In this document: one piece after another, positions 44,940-57,695 of the stretch
Layout of the letters: each line of letters opens with the position of its first letter
Numbering within the stretch: position 1 is the stretch's first letter
Source of the DNA: Rhizomys pruinosus
Taxonomy: Eukaryota > Chordata > Mammalia > Rodentia > Spalacidae
Assembly: GCA_009823505.1 (NCBI GenBank)
Contig: VZQC01012273.1
Span: 1-64,000 of the forward strand
DNA: 64,000 nt
Reading direction: 5' to 3'
Notes under the pieces: model-generated
Seen by the model: the letters and a program-made list of their open reading frames with translations, nothing else
Told to the model about the DNA's origin: nothing
The model's database searches: none
Program-made: the position numbers and the translations under genes

Positions 44940-45880
44940 GATCGGCCTCCAGTGGTTCCTCAGCTAATGGCCTCCTGGCCATTTCTCCCGTTCTGTGCTG
45001 GGTTTTTGTCTGATTGAGTTGCATGGGTCTTGTGCATGCTGACACCATTGCTGTAAGTTCATATGAGTAAGTTTTCAGAAGTCTGGAAGACTGTCTCCTT
45101 GTGGTCAGACACCAACCCTGACTCTTACAATCTTTCTGCCCCCTTCTCTGTAATGATCCCTGAGCCCTGGATTAATATAGGAGTTCTGTCCAGGGACACA
45201 CACTCTGCAATCTCTTCTACAGTTTGGTCCATTGTGGCCTTCTGTGTTCATCGCCCTCTGTTGCATATAAGGAAGCTTCGCTGGTGAGATTTGAGAGCTG
45301 CATTAGGATTCTCGCTGCCCCCTGCTTCACTATGTTCTGTGAACTTAGGTGTAGAGCTTCCTTTGTTGCTGTGTTGTCACTTAGGGTTCGGCATCTCACA
45401 GACACTTATTTTCTGTGTACGACCAGTTGTGGAACTTTGTAATAAAAAGAAGCTTCTTTGATGAGTGGTGACTGGTATGCTTGTCTGTATATATAAGGAT
45501 CCATATTTAGCATACAGTAAGAAATTACATTTGTCTAAGGGATGTGACAGACATTGGGCCTTCTCAAGGATCTATGACCTCTCCAGCCATGCGTTTTGGC
45601 TATGTTTACAGTCCCACATGGGGGTCGCTCCCATTGAGGAGGCTTTACTACCAATGAGATAGCAGTCAATCACCCAGTAAGTAAAAGTGCCACCACCGCA
45701 CAAGTAGCAATAGTTTGCTGGCCCAGTCATTGTTGCTTGATAGGCTGAATAAGCTCCATTGAATGAACTCACACTAGGGCCATCTGGGTACACAAACTTG
45801 ATTCAATGTGCCTTTCATCTATGACAGAATGCATAGATGTAAATCTGAATTGTAAAACTCAACAAAACAAAACAAAAACG
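44940..45880 (+). repeat. L1-like 3' end (Lx-type, tentative)
   Basis: This 0.9-kb block ('gttcatatgagtaagttttc', 'gactcttacaatctttctgc', 'ccctgagccctggattaata', 'tataaggatccatatttagc', 'tcaaggatctatgacctctc', 'tagatagc'-like and 'gtgccaccaccgcac' words) follows a rodent interspersed repeat that I associate with the 3' untranslated region of old L1 (Lx) elements. It ends in an A-rich 'caacaaaacaaaacaaaaac'. No L1 coding sequence is visible. Confidence 0.5.
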
Positions 45881-45984
45881 GAGGGAGCAGAAGGTACCCA
45901 ACCATAACTTTTCTAAGTGGCACCTTCTCTGCGATTCAAGGTTTTCTCCCTCTGATGACTTAACCATATCTCAACCTGAAGATC

Positions 45985-46092
45985 AAGAGAAATGTATTCC
46001 AGTCCCAACTTTGCAGTTATCCAATTGTGTGACCTTGGCAATGTGACCATCACTCTGGGACTCAGTTTCCTTATGCAGTACAGAGAGATGTT
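45985..46092 (+). repeat. MIR SINE relic
   Basis: 'ccagtcccaactttgcagtt', 'ttgtgtgaccttggcaatgt' and 'gggactcagtttccttatgc' reproduce the conserved MIR core. Confidence 0.8.
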
Positions 46093-46146
46093 CTCTAAAA
46101 ACATTTCCACAGATGTTCTAAAACTCTAGCAAAGATCCTACGATCT

Positions 46147-46328
46147 GCCTGGCATAATGGCTCACAGCCTGTAATTCCAGCACTCTGGAAGCAGAGGCAG
46201 ATGGATCTCTTTGAGTTCAAGGCCAGCCTGGTCTACATATGGAGCTCCAGGCCAGCTGGGACTGAAAAGAGGAGAGCCTGTCTCCAAAAAGAAAAAAACA
46301 ACAAAAAAAAAAAAAAAAAAAAAAAAAA
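46147..46328 (+). repeat. B1 SINE (older)
   Basis: 'gcctggcataatggctcaca' to a long A-run. Confidence 0.9.
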
Positions 46329-46557
46329 TCTATATTTTCCCTCTCCCTTTCTAAACATGTAAATCTTATCTTCCCCCAGAGCAAAAACGTGTCCACAAAT
46401 ATCACCAGTAAATGTTATATACTTGACTGAGTAGTGTCGTAGACATGTGGGAACAACTGGTTAAATGTCAATCAGAACATAGAGACCAGGGGAAAGCATT
46501 TTTACAACACAAAAAACTAAAAGACAAGAGGAAAAAGAAAAAGAAAGAAAGAGAAAT

Positions 46558-46775
46558 ATTTTTTTACTTATCTCTGTGTCTGTATGTATATGTGTGCATA
46601 TGTTGGTATGGACGGAGGCCAAAAGAGGTTGTTGGCTCCCCTCAAACTGGAGTTACAAGAAGGTGTGAGAGCGTGTGTGGAAAATAAAGTTGTGTTACTA
46701 TACTAGAGAACTGAACTTTGGTCTTCTGGAAGAGCACCAAGTCCTCTTAACCACAAAGCCAACTCTCTAGCCCCT
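46558..46775 (-). repeat. B3/B2-like SINE, minus
   Basis: 'aggccaaaagaggttgttgg', 'tcaaactggagttacaagaa' and 'ccacaaagccaactctctag' are reverse-complement SINE words, well diverged. Confidence 0.65.
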
Positions 46776-46927
46776 AAGAGAAGCATTTCCTAATGATGAA
46801 CAATAAGAAATTATACATTATCACATTTAAACCATTTCTACTTATATGCAAAGAAGCTGCTCCTCAAAAAGTTGTGACAATTAGTTATAGTGTGATCCAT
46901 TCAGTTCAACTAAGAAAATTCTTGAGC

Positions 46928-47032
46928 CACCTGGGCATGGTGGAACCAATTTGTAATGCTGGTTCTTGGGAAGCAGTAGCAAGAAGATCAGAGTTCAAGG
47001 TTATCTTCAACTACATAGTGAGTTTAAAACAC
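46928..47032 (+). repeat. Decayed B1 SINE
   Basis: 'cacctgggcatggtggaacc', 'gagttcaaggttatcttcaa' and 'tacatagtgagttta'. Confidence 0.65.
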
Positions 47033-47034
47033 CT

Positions 47035-47985
47035 GATGCCGATGATGCCAAGAACGAGCGCCGGGGGTCGTGGGAAGGGCCGGCTAAGGGGAGAGGGGGA
47101 AAAAAAACGAAGAGACCAAGGGGGGGTGTAATCGAATACAAGTCCGTAAGAAGGGGAACAAAAACTAGTGGCACGGAAAAAGGGAGGAGGGGGAGGAAAG
47201 ACGGGAAGGGAAGTGGGGAAAAAAAGGGGGGGGGAAAGGGTGGGGAGGGGAGAGAGGGATCTGCCGCACCAATTCCAGGAGGATCGTCTGGGGGTGAGAG
47301 GTTTCAAAAAGCCCACCCCCAAAAAAGGGGTCGAGAAAAGACATAAATACAAAGTGCAAAAAAGGAAGATGTCAAGCTCAGTAAAAAAACAGCTGAACAA
47401 AAAACAAAAGGAAGCTCCAGTACCAAAACACAAAGAACCAAGCTAGACCATAAAAGAAGGACCGTGATAACATTAAGGGCAGAAACAACCCCTGTCCTGC
47501 CAAGAAAACCCCCCCCCAAACCAAGAAGGGAGAAACACACTATTCCTTCTGGTTAAGCACACCGCGGAGGCCAAGAGAATGCCGAGAGGAGCACGCCGAG
47601 GCGGCGGGGGAGACGCCCCGGCTGGGTCTCCCGTTCAGAGGGGGTGTGCGAGGGTGGTGGCAACGGGGGGGCGCACGTGCAAACGTACGCAACCCAACGG
47701 GGGGAAGAAATAGGGCCGAGACTAGAACCCTGTCCTGTAACAAAGAACACCGAGGATAATACATGAGAGGATTGCGAAGGCGCAACAGGGGTGGGGGTGG
47801 AAAGAGGGAAAGAAGGAGAAAAGGGAAGAAGGAGGAGAGAGGGGAGAAGGAGGAAGGGGGGGGGGGGGGGGGGAGAGGAGGGGAAGGGGAGGGGGAAGGG
47901 GGAGGAGGGAGGGAGGAAAGAGGGAGGAAGAAAAAAAGAGGAGGAAATGGAGGGGAAGGGAGGGGAGGGAGAAGAGGGGGAGAGG
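47035..47985. other. Abnormal purine-rich, G-run-rich patch
   Basis: The sequence changes suddenly from ordinary DNA to G/A-rich text with many G-runs and A-runs ('aaaaaaaggggggggggaaa' type) and an unusual CpG-rich interlude at about 47570-47710. It then becomes a long GA/GGGA tract with a G-run of about 20 near 47855-47873. It ends exactly where a normal B2 3' half begins. Long P/S/F-rich frames on the minus strand are by-products. It resembles poorly called sequence across a GA-type simple repeat. Confidence 0.7.
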
Positions 47986-48120
47986 AGTTCCAGGGGAATC
48001 CGACACCCTCTTCTGAACTCCGCGGCATTGCACGACACGGGTGTACAGACTTGCATGCAGACAGTACATTCATACACATACATAAATAAATAAAATTAAT
48101 AATAAAAAAATTAAAAAAAA
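47986..48120 (+). repeat. B2 SINE, 3' half only
   Basis: It begins within 'agttccaggggaatccgaca' and continues with 'ccgcggcattgcacgacacg' and a normal tail; the 5' half is lost in the abnormal patch. Confidence 0.9.
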
Positions 48121-48363
48121 GACCGAAGGAGGAAAAAAAAAAAAGAAAAAAGAAAGAATAGCCTGAGCTGTAAACATATAAAAAAAAATTTAAAAACTTT
48201 GGGGACTTCCAAATCATGCTTGAACTCTTAAAGATTTCATACCAGCATTTAAAGCAGGACATTGGCATCAAAAGTCTAGACGTTTTGACAATTGCTTTAA
48301 GTTAATAAAGAAATGAATAAAATATGCTCAACAATTATTAAATCCTATTGAAGATTTATTTTT

Positions 48364-48365
<2 letters not shown>

Positions 48366-48401
<36 letters not shown>

Positions 48402-48567
48402 ATGTACTTGAGCGCGGGTGCCCTAGAAGGATAGAGACATTGGGTCCCCCCCGGAGCTTGACTAATAGACCATTTTGAACAATCAGACATGGGTGATGGG
48501 GACTGAGTGGCTCCCCTGCATGAGCAGTGCTGGCATTATTAATCACTGAGCCAACTCTCCGTGCCTG
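48366..48567 (-). repeat. (TG)n plus old B2/B3-like SINE, minus
   Basis: TG run 48366-48400, then 'gatagagacattgggtcccc' and 'cactgagccaactctccgtg'. Confidence 0.65.
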
Positions 48568-49035
48568 TTAAACCATTAGACCAATACATTTTCCTCCTAA
48601 CTATGTAGGATGGTATCTCCATGTTTTCCTGCATGATGAGAATTATGTTTACTGCATAAGTAAGTTTAAACAAAAGGAATAACAGAAAGAGGTCAACCAC
48701 ATGACCTGGGGCATTAGGGAAAAAAAGTTTGAAAAGGAGGGTCCATGATTCATTATTAATCATCCTAAGACTCTGATGGAACCAAAGTAGACCCACAGTT
48801 TTCATGTGTTTTCATGAGCTATCAGAGGACTCTGGGATCTATTACGTCAAATTCCTAAGAACCAACAAATAGTAGTGTTGTCATTTTCTCTTGTTTGTAT
48901 AAATGACCCACCCATATCATCCTTCCTATGAAATATGATGACGGCTATTAGGACAAAATACTGGTAACCATTATCACAAGTCTAAAAATGAAAAGACAAG
49001 AGAAAATCAAGGAGGTTTTGCATAGAAGATGATTC
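48568..49035. other. Unique spacer
   Basis: No gene or repeat recognised. Confidence 0.4.
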
Positions 49036-49039
49036 ACAC

Positions 49040-49165
49040 GTGTGACTATGACCTTTGAAATCAAACTTGGGCTCAAACCTTGCTTCCACTAAATCTAAGC
49101 ACTTGATCCCGCTGAGCCTCTTTCTCAGCTGTGAAAACTGAGACTGATAACTTGGTTTTTAGTTG
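49040..49165 (+). repeat. MIR SINE relic
   Basis: 'gggctcaaaccttgcttcca', 'aagcacttgatcccgctgag' and 'cagctgtgaaaactgagact' follow the MIR core. Confidence 0.6.
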
Positions 49166-49269
49166 TGGGAAATCGCAGAAATACCTTAGAAGGATCTTAC
49201 AAAACAAATGTTATTATTCCTTTGTAAATGACGTCTTGGTGGGGCTAATGGCTGTCTTCTCATTTTAAG

Positions 49270-49561
49270 AGTTTTTTATTAAATTATTTTTGTCCAGAGA
49301 AGTTGGGGGATATGTGCATGGAGGTCAGAAGATAACTTGAGTCTGTTCTCTCCTTCTACCATATGGCTTCCAGGGAATGAACTCGAGTTGTCAGGCTGGG
49401 TGGTACCAAGCGGGAGGACCAGAGTTTGGATCCGCAGAACCAAGGGGGTCTCCCTTGTAGCCCCAGCTGTCCTGGGACTTGCTTTGTAGACCAGGCTGGT
49501 CTTGAAGTCCCAGAGATCCTCCTGCCTCTGGGATTAAAAGCATTCACCACCATGCCCAGCC
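49270..49561 (-). repeat. B3 SINE fragment then B1 SINE, minus
   Basis: 49270-49437 is reverse-complement B3 ('ggaggtcagaagataacttg', 'ggaatgaactcgagttgtca'). 49440-49561 is a B1 with an internal deletion ('cctgcctctgggattaaaag'). Confidence 0.75.
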
Positions 49562-49594
49562 TAATGGTGCATTCTTACAGACCTAGATTCTTTG

Positions 49595-49596
<2 letters not shown>

Positions 49597-49634
<38 letters not shown>
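49597..49634 (+). repeat. (TG)n microsatellite
   Basis: About 19 TG units. Confidence 0.95.
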
Positions 49635-50085
49635 TATTTGTGTGTGTATGCTCATGAACCCAGAGGCTGTCTGGTGTCCTCCTTTATCACTTTTGGCCTT
49701 ATTCCTTTGAGACAGTGTCTCACTTCACCTGGATCTAAGCTGATGGCTTCAAGCCCCAGCAATCTTCTCATTTCAGTCCCCCACCCTACTCTTGACACAC
49801 AACAGTGGAGTTACAGCATGTGTAAGGCCATGCCAGGCTTTTTTACATGGGTGCAGGGTTCTGTACAACTGTTACCTGTGTATCTGACACCCTTGGTTAG
49901 ATTCCCAGCACTACAAAAGAAGAGGAAGAGGGGCCAAGGGAGAAATAAAGAAAAGCAATAAGAAGTTAAAAGAAATAAAATGAGTGGAAGCAAAAAAGAG
50001 GAAATGTGAATCTTTGAACTACTATTAGCTTTACTAAAGGGCTACTAAAATGATTCACCTGAATCATTGCCATGAAAATTCTGTG
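49635..50085. other. Unique or decayed spacer
   Basis: 49790-49910 contains SINE-like words ('tggttagattcccagcacta'), too decayed to name. No gene. Confidence 0.4.
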
Positions 50086-50270
50086 GTTTGTTGTTGTTGT
50101 TGTTGTTGTTGGGTTGTTTTTTTTTTGGTCTTTTTGAGACAGGGTCTCCCTGTAGCCCCAGCTGTCCTGGAACTCACTCTGTAGACCAGGCTGGCCTTGA
50201 ACTCACAAAGATCCACCTGCCTCTGCCTCCCGAGTGCTAGGATTAAAGGCGTGTGCCACCATGCCCTCTG
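50086..50270 (-). repeat. B1 SINE with (TTG)n tail
   Basis: Near-consensus reverse-complement B1; its A-tail has become a GTT repeat. Confidence 0.95.
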
Positions 50271-50431
50271 GTTTTTGTTTTTGTTTTTCTTTAAGTTTCC
50301 TGAAAGGTATAAGTTTACTAAAAATCTTTTTAAAAAATCCACAGCTACTAAATATATGGCACAACGACTTATTTATAAGCTTTATGATAAGAGGTAATTT
50401 TAATCAATATTTCAAAAACTGAAGCAAAGTT

Positions 50432-50692
50432 TCTTTTTTAATTTTTTTTAATTTTTATTTATTTATTTTTCTCTATGTGTATGAATGTACTGTCTGCATG
50501 CAGGTCTGTGCACCCGTGTCGTGCAATGCCGCGGAGGTCAGAAGAGGGTCTCGGATTCCCCTGGAACTGGAGTTCTCCTGGAATTGGAGCTTCAGACGGC
50601 TCTCAGCCATCATGTGGGTGCTGGGGATCGAACCCAGGTCCTCTGCAAGAGCGGTCGGCGCTCTCAACTGCTAGGCCATCTCTCCAGCCCAT
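50432..50692 (-). repeat. B2 SINE with internal duplication
   Basis: Near-consensus young B2, reverse complement: 'gtgcacccgtgtcgtgcaat', doubled 'cctggaactggagttctcct', 'ctaggccatctctccagccc'. Confidence 0.95.
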
Positions 50693-50812
50693 CTTTCTTA
50701 ATTTTTTAAAAGAAATACCAGTACTTCAAATCTGGTAAATTAAGGTTAATGAAAACTGACTGCTCTAGTCAAAAGCAGATAAACTCAACAACTTTAAAAT
50801 ATTGTTTCTAAC

Positions 50813-51118
50813 CCCAGGCATGGTGGCACACGCCTTTAATCCTAGCACTTGGGAGGCAGAGGCAGGTGGATCTTTGTGAGTTCAAGGCCAGCCTGGTCTA
50901 CAGAGTGAGTTCCAGGCCAGCTGGGGCTACAGGGAGACCCTATCTTGAAAAGAACCAAAAAAAAAAAAGTTTCTAGCTGGGCGTGGTGGCACACGCCTCC
51001 AATCCCAGCACTCAGGAAGCAGAGGCAGGCAGACTGATTCCCGAGAGTTCAAGGCCAGCCTTGTCTATACAGCAAGCTCCAGGCCAGCTGGGACCAAAGG
51101 GAGACACCCCAGCCTCCA
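50813..51118 (+). repeat. Two B1 SINEs in tandem
   Basis: 50813-50968 and 50974-51118, same orientation. The second is a variant with 'gattcccgagagttcaagg' and 'gctgggaccaaagggagaca', shared with the B1 at 54145. 'attgtttcta' precedes the first and recurs at 51135 after the second. Confidence 0.95.
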
Positions 51119-51189
51119 ACACACACACACACAAATTGTTTCTAATGGTAATTGCTACTTAAGCAGGAATTTTCACAAAATTATTTTAA

Positions 51190-52974
<1,785 letters not shown>

Positions 52975-52981
52975 CTAAATC

Positions 52982-53125
52982 GGACCTGGTGGCGCAAGCC
53001 TTAAATCCCAGCACTCCCTAGGCGGAGGCAGTAGGGTCTCTGCGAGATCAAGGCCAGCCTGGTCCACACAGTGAGCTCCAGGATACAGCTGGGGCTACAG
53101 GAAAACCATCCCAAAAGATAAAAAA
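52982..53125 (+). repeat. B1 SINE
   Basis: 'ctggtggcgcaagccttaaa' to 'ccatcccaaaagataaaaaa', directly upstream of the Smu1 retrocopy leader. Confidence 0.85.
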
Positions 53126-53161
53126 TCCAGGAGATTTGTGTCTGCAAGCCTTGGTTTTACA

Positions 53162-53208
53162 ATCTTTTTTTTTTTTTTTTTGGTTTTTTTTTTAGACAGG
53201 GTCTCCCN

Positions 53209-53243
<35 letters not shown>

Positions 53244-53331
53244 GTCTTTTTGAGACAGAGTCTCCCTGTAACTTCAACTGGCCTAGAACTTAGTAGTATC
53301 TAGAGCAGACTGGCTTTGAACTCACTCTCTT
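53162..53331 (-). repeat. Broken B1 with N and (CT)n
   Basis: A T-run and 'gacagggtctccc' reach an N at 53208, then a CT run, then 'gagacagagtctccctgtaa' starts the B1 text again. The repeated B1 word on both sides of the N suggests two overlapping ends that were not merged. Confidence 0.65.
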
Positions 53332-53818
53332 GCCCTTTTTTTTTTTTTGGTCTTTTTTTGAGACAGGGTCTCCCTGTAGCTCTGGCTGTCCTGGAACTCA
53401 CTCTGTAGACCAGGCTGGCCTCGAACTCACAGAGATCCGCGTGCCTCTGCCTCCCAAGTGCTAGGATTAAAGGCGTGTGCCACCACGCCTGGCATTTATT
53501 TATTTTTGTATGCGTATCAATGTACTGTCTGCATGCAAGTCTGTGCACCCATGTCGTGCAATGCCGAGGAGGTCAGAAGAGGGTGTCGGATTCCCCTGGA
53601 ACTGGAGTTCTCCTGGAATTGGTGTTACAGACGGTTCTCAGCCACCATGTGGGTTCTGGGGATCGAACCTGGGTCCTCTGCAAGAACAGTGGGTGCTCTT
53701 AACCGCTAGGCCATCCTCTCCCTGCAGCCCCAGCTGTACCGGAACCCCAAACTCACAGAGATCCGCCCTCGCCTCCCCACCGCCGGGTCCAAAGGCCTGT
53801 GCCACCATGCCCAGCCTG
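53332..53818 (-). repeat. B1, B2 (internal duplication) and partial B1, all minus
   Basis: B1 53332-53495, B2 53496-53716, B1 remnant 53717-53818 ('gcagccccagctgtaccgga' to 'gtgccaccatgcccagcc'). Confidence 0.85.
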
Positions 53819-53862
53819 TCTTCTCTTTAATTTAACTAATTTGATCAAATGTTAAGATTTTA

Positions 53863-54118
53863 TTTTTTTAATTTTTTTTAATTAATTTTATTTATTTCTG
53901 TATGTGTATGAATGTACTGTCTACATGCAAGTTTGTGCATCCGTGTCGTGCAATGCCGCGTAGGTCAGAAGAGGGTTTCAGATTCCCCTGAAACTGGAGT
54001 TCTCCTGGAATTGGAGTTTGAGACCGTTCTCGGCCGCCATGTGGGTGCTGGGGATCGAACCCGGGTTCTCTGCAAGAGCAGTCGGCGCTCTTAACCGCTA
54101 GGCCATCTCTCCAGCCCC
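53863..54118 (-). repeat. B2 SINE with internal duplication and 16-bp target-site duplication
   Basis: 'aaatgttaagatttta' at 53847-53862 and 54119-54134 is a perfect match, and the body is near consensus, so this is a recent insertion. Confidence 0.97.
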
Positions 54119-54144
54119 AAATGTTAAGATTTTAAATCCTAAAC

Positions 54145-54285
54145 CAGGCGTGGTGGCACATGCCTTTAATCCCAGCACCTGGGAGGCAGAGGCAGGCAGA
54201 TCCCAAGAGTTCAAGACCAGTCTGGTCTACACAGTGAGCTCCAGGCCAGCTGGGACCAAAGGAAGACCCTGCCTCCAAAAGATCC
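54145..54285 (+). repeat. B1 SINE
   Basis: 'ccaggcgtggtggcacatgc', variant middle 'gatcccaagagttcaagacc' and end 'accctgcctccaaaagat'. Confidence 0.95.
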
Positions 54286-54431
54286 TCCCCTCCCCAAATA
54301 GAGGATTATCGAGATGGAGGATTATAAAAGCTCAGGGTTCGTGTTCTCAGATGCCATTGAATCATTTTTCCTTAGTCATTCTAGGAATGATTTTTTTGCT
54401 TGCTTTTTGGGTTTCCCCTTGATTGGTAACT

Positions 54432-54595
54432 ATTTTTTTTTTTTTTTTTGGTATTTTTGAGACAGGGGTCTCTCTGTAGTCCCAGCTGGCCCAGAGCTTG
54501 CTCTGTAGACCAGGCTGGCCTTGAACTCACAGAGATCCACCTGCCTCTGCCTCCTGCTACCTGCTGGGAGCAAAGGGGTGGGCCACCACACCTGG
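54432..54595 (-). repeat. B1 SINE with 15-bp target-site duplication
   Basis: 'ccttgattggtaact' at 54417-54431 and 54596-54610, perfect. Confidence 0.95.
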
Positions 54596-54746
54596 CCTTG
54601 ATTGGTAACTTTAATTGTGGTGTTAAACTCTAATTGGCTGTTATAAATTACTTATAAAATACTTATAAATTATATTACTTATAAAATACTTATAAATTAC
54701 CCTGTAATCTGCACCTGGTTGCCATACTCCTCCAGAGTTGAGTGTT

Positions 54747-55125
54747 GGCCTGGCATGGTAATTAGATTAAACCCTCCAATCCCAGCACTTGGGAGGTAGA
54801 GGTGGGTGGATCTCTGTGAGTCCAAGGCCAGCCTGGTCTACAGAGCGAGCTCCAGGACAGCTGGTACTAAAAGGGAGACCCTGCCTCAAAAATACCAAAA
54901 AAAGTTAAAAAAAAAAAAAAAGTTAAAAAAAACCTCCAGTGGTTGAGTTGTCTCTCTGCTGCAACTTTACAATTTGAGGGGGACCCCTGGACCCTAACAC
55001 CCCCCAACAAAAAGTCTTCCCCCCAGAAGATTTGTGTCTGCAAGCCTTTGTTTAAAAATCTTTTAATTTTTTTTTTTTTTTGGTGCCTTTGAGACAGGGT
55101 CTCCCTGCAGCTCCAGCTCTCCTGG
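54747..55125. repeat. B1 (+) and a B1 3' fragment (-)
   Basis: 54747-54920 is a plus B1 with a small insertion ('ggtaattagattaaaccctc'). 55058-55125 is a minus fragment 'gagacagggtctccctgcag'. Confidence 0.85.
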
Positions 55126-55303
55126 ATACTCCTACGAATGAAAATCTGATTATCCCAAAGGCTTCCTTCAACATACCCTCAACACAATGTTAATATTAAA
55201 TTAAATTTTAATTAAAATTCACCTTTTAAAAGACCTTTTTTCCAGCACTTACCAAAATCTATTTCTTCCTGTTCCCTTTTCTTATTTCTCTTTTGTTTTT
55301 CTT

Positions 55304-55463
55304 TTCTTTTTTTTTTTTTTTTTTTTTTGAGACAGGGTCTCCCTTTAGTCTCAGCTGGCCTGGAGCTTGCTCTGTAGACCAGGCTGGCCTTGAACTCACA
55401 GAGATCCACCTGCCTCTGCCTCCGGAGTGCTGGGATTAAAGGTGTGCACCACCATACCCAGCC
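55304..55463 (-). repeat. B1 SINE
   Basis: Long T-run then 'gagacagggtctccctttag' to 'gtgcaccaccatacccagcc'. Confidence 0.95.
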
Positions 55464-55509
55464 CCATCTACTCATTTTTTTCAAGATTCTCCCTGAATGC
55501 TCCCAATGG

Positions 55510-55605
55510 ACCAATACTTATAAAGTACTCACTGTGTGCTCAGCATCCTACTAAGTGCTCCACTTAAGTTAGTTCACATTCAGTGACCATCTTGTGGAAT
55601 GACTT
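55510..55605 (+). repeat. MIR SINE relic
   Basis: 'ataaagtactcactgtgtgc', 'cagcatcctactaagtgctc' and 'cttaagttagttcacattca' follow the MIR 5' part. Confidence 0.65.
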
Positions 55606-55862
55606 TTACAATATGAGCACACCATGGACAAAAGACTTTTACCTAACCTTGCAACCAAAAAGTAATCTTATCTTCTTTATAATGTAGACAAGCTCACTGA
55701 GTTGAGTGTTCTTTCGACCTGGGAATAAGGCCTTAATCCCTCATGACCCTTCCTTGACCTCAGCTTAAAAAGATGTTCGTGTATTTGTTTACATTTCAAG
55801 CATGCAAACAGCACTTATCTCATTGCAAACAACTAGAGAAATTGGTAACATCTGTTTATGAT

Positions 55863-55929
<67 letters not shown>

Positions 55930-55930
55930 G
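55863..55930 (+). repeat. (TG)n microsatellite, about 66 bp
   Basis: TG run with one GG slip at about 55887. Confidence 0.95.
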
Positions 55931-56089
55931 GTCTAGGTCTAGGGATCAGAAAGGGATATACTGTTTTGAAGAAAACAAAGTTTGGGCCTTTATTCTCTAG
56001 CAGAGTTCAGAAATAATTCTGAAGGAAGAGGTTCTTAGCAGTCAGGGTCTGCCCTTGGTCTTAAAATGGGTGTTAAGAATCAGGCTGGT

Positions 56090-56258
56090 TTTGTTTTGTT
56101 TTATTTTGTTTTGTGTTTTGAAACAGGGTCTCCCTATAGCCCCAGCTCTCCTAGAACTCACTTTGTAGACCAGGATGGCCTTGAACTCACAGAGATCTGC
56201 CTGTCTCTGCTTCCTGATTGCTGGGATTAAAGATGTGCACTATCAGGCCCTGCAGGCT
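56090..56258 (-). repeat. B1 SINE
   Basis: TTTTG-repeat tail, 'gaaacagggtctccctatag' to 'gattaaagatgtgcactatc'. Confidence 0.9.
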
Positions 56259-56299
56259 GTTTTTTAAGACATAGTTATATGTGGCTTTAAAATGCCACA

Positions 56300-56442
56300 G
56301 ACATCACCAAAAAGTAGATGTTATCAACTCCTTTGAATAAAGAGTTGAAATAAAGAAGCAAAGCACTTAACCAGAGAAAGAATCAAGCCAGAACTGGAAC
56401 CCAGGACTGCAGGATCCACAGTTATTTTGTTCCTTCACACCA
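56300..56442 (+). repeat. MIR SINE relic
   Basis: 'gtagatgttatcaactcctt', 'aagcacttaaccagagaaag' and 'ccagaactggaacccaggac' follow the MIR 3' half. Confidence 0.6.
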
Positions 56443-56515
56443 TGCACACACATCACTGACACTCTGTCACAATTAATGGACCTTTCCTCCATCTACCATG
56501 TTTTGGCACTTGCTC

Positions 56516-56516
<1 letters not shown>

Positions 56517-56558
<42 letters not shown>

Positions 56559-56632
56559 TGCTGAGGACTGATTCTAGGGCCTGACTCATGCAAGGTCAGT
56601 GCTCACACTACTGAACTACACTCCTGATCCCC
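56517..56632 (-). repeat. (TG)n followed by ID-like SINE, minus
   Basis: TG run 56517-56557, then 'attgctgaggactgattcta', 'catgcaaggtcagtgctcac' and 'ctgaactacactcctgatcc'. Confidence 0.7.
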
Positions 56633-56832
56633 TACCCCCTTTTTGTTAAATAGCAATGATTTAATTTTATTTTGTATTTATTTTTCTCTTTTGTTCTTGT
56701 GTTCATTTTTCTCTTCAACTGATTCTATTGCATCACTAGATACTGGTTAAGCATTTCGTATAGGTAAAGTACTGAGTGGCTCTAAGTGGATTGTCACTTG
56801 TTTTTTGTTTGGTTTTATTACTGGGGAAAAAA

Positions 56833-56930
56833 AATGTGGTAGGGCTTAAATGTAGGTCAGTGGTAGATGCCACTTGCTTGGCATGTGTAAAGTCTGATGT
56901 TAATCCCCAGCACTGCAGCAAGAAAGTTAT
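56833..56930 (+). repeat. ID-like SINE, decayed
   Basis: 'taggtcagtggtagatgcca', 'cttgcttggcatgtgtaaag' and 'gttaatccccagcactgcag'. Confidence 0.6.
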
Positions 56931-56977
56931 GGGGAAAAAAGAAAACATAAAATGTACCTTATTAAAGTGTACAACTC

Positions 56978-57226
56978 GGGGCTGGAGGGATGGCCTAGCA
57001 GTTAAGAACGCCGACCGCTCTTACAGAGGACCCGGGTTCAAATCGCAGCACCCACATGGTGGCGGAGAACCATCTAAAACTCCAATTCCAGAACTCCAGT
57101 TCCAGGGGAATCCCTGGACACCCTCTTCTGGCCTCCGTGGCATTTCACGACACACAAACCTGCATGCAGACAGTCCATTCACACACATACAGAAATAAAT
57201 AAAATTTTAAAAAAAAGACTTTAAAA
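56978..57226 (+). repeat. B2 SINE with 14-bp target-site duplication
   Basis: 'aaagtgtacaactc' at 56964-56977 and 57227-57240. The body has a collapsed form of the internal duplication ('ccaattccagaactccagtt'). Confidence 0.95.
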
Positions 57227-57349
57227 AAAGTGTACAACTCATCAGTGTTAGGTATATCCACTTTTTTGTGCAATTAAATTATTTTATTAGCGTCTGGAAT
57301 CCCCATCATGTCTAGCAGATGTTTGCTGATGGTTGGGAGTTTACTATCT

Positions 57350-57695
57350 GTCTTAATCCACCAGGTGACTACTCTAATAAAATACCACAAACTGGGTAGA
57401 AAATAAACAACAGAAACTTATTTCTTATGGTTCTGGAGGTTAGGAAGTCCAAGTTCCTGGAAGACTTGGCATTTTGTAGGTGTGACCTTCTGGCTCACAA
57501 GTAAGAAACTCCATCTTGCTGCTTCCTCAAGTCAAGGGACAGACATTTCCCTGGGGGCATCTTTTATGAGAACTCTGTTCTTCTGACCTAATCACCTTTC
57601 CAAAGACCCCACTTCCAAATACTCTCTCCCTGGAGGTTAGGGTCTTAATATGTGAACTTGGGGAGAACAGGACATTAAGACTTGTAGCACCAACT
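57350..57695 (+). repeat. Old mammalian transposon relic, class uncertain
   Basis: 'gtcttaatccaccaggtgac', 'taataaaataccacaaactg', 'ttatggttctggaggttagg', 'ctaatcacctttccaaagac' and 'ggttagggtcttaatatgtg' match a widespread ancient mammalian interspersed repeat. I suspect a hAT-type DNA transposon but cannot fix the family. Confidence 0.5.

Noticed and set aside
47540..48271. A 243-codon minus-strand frame rich in P, S and F
   Set aside because: It is the complement of the GA/G-run patch and runs through part of a B2, so it is low-complexity translation.
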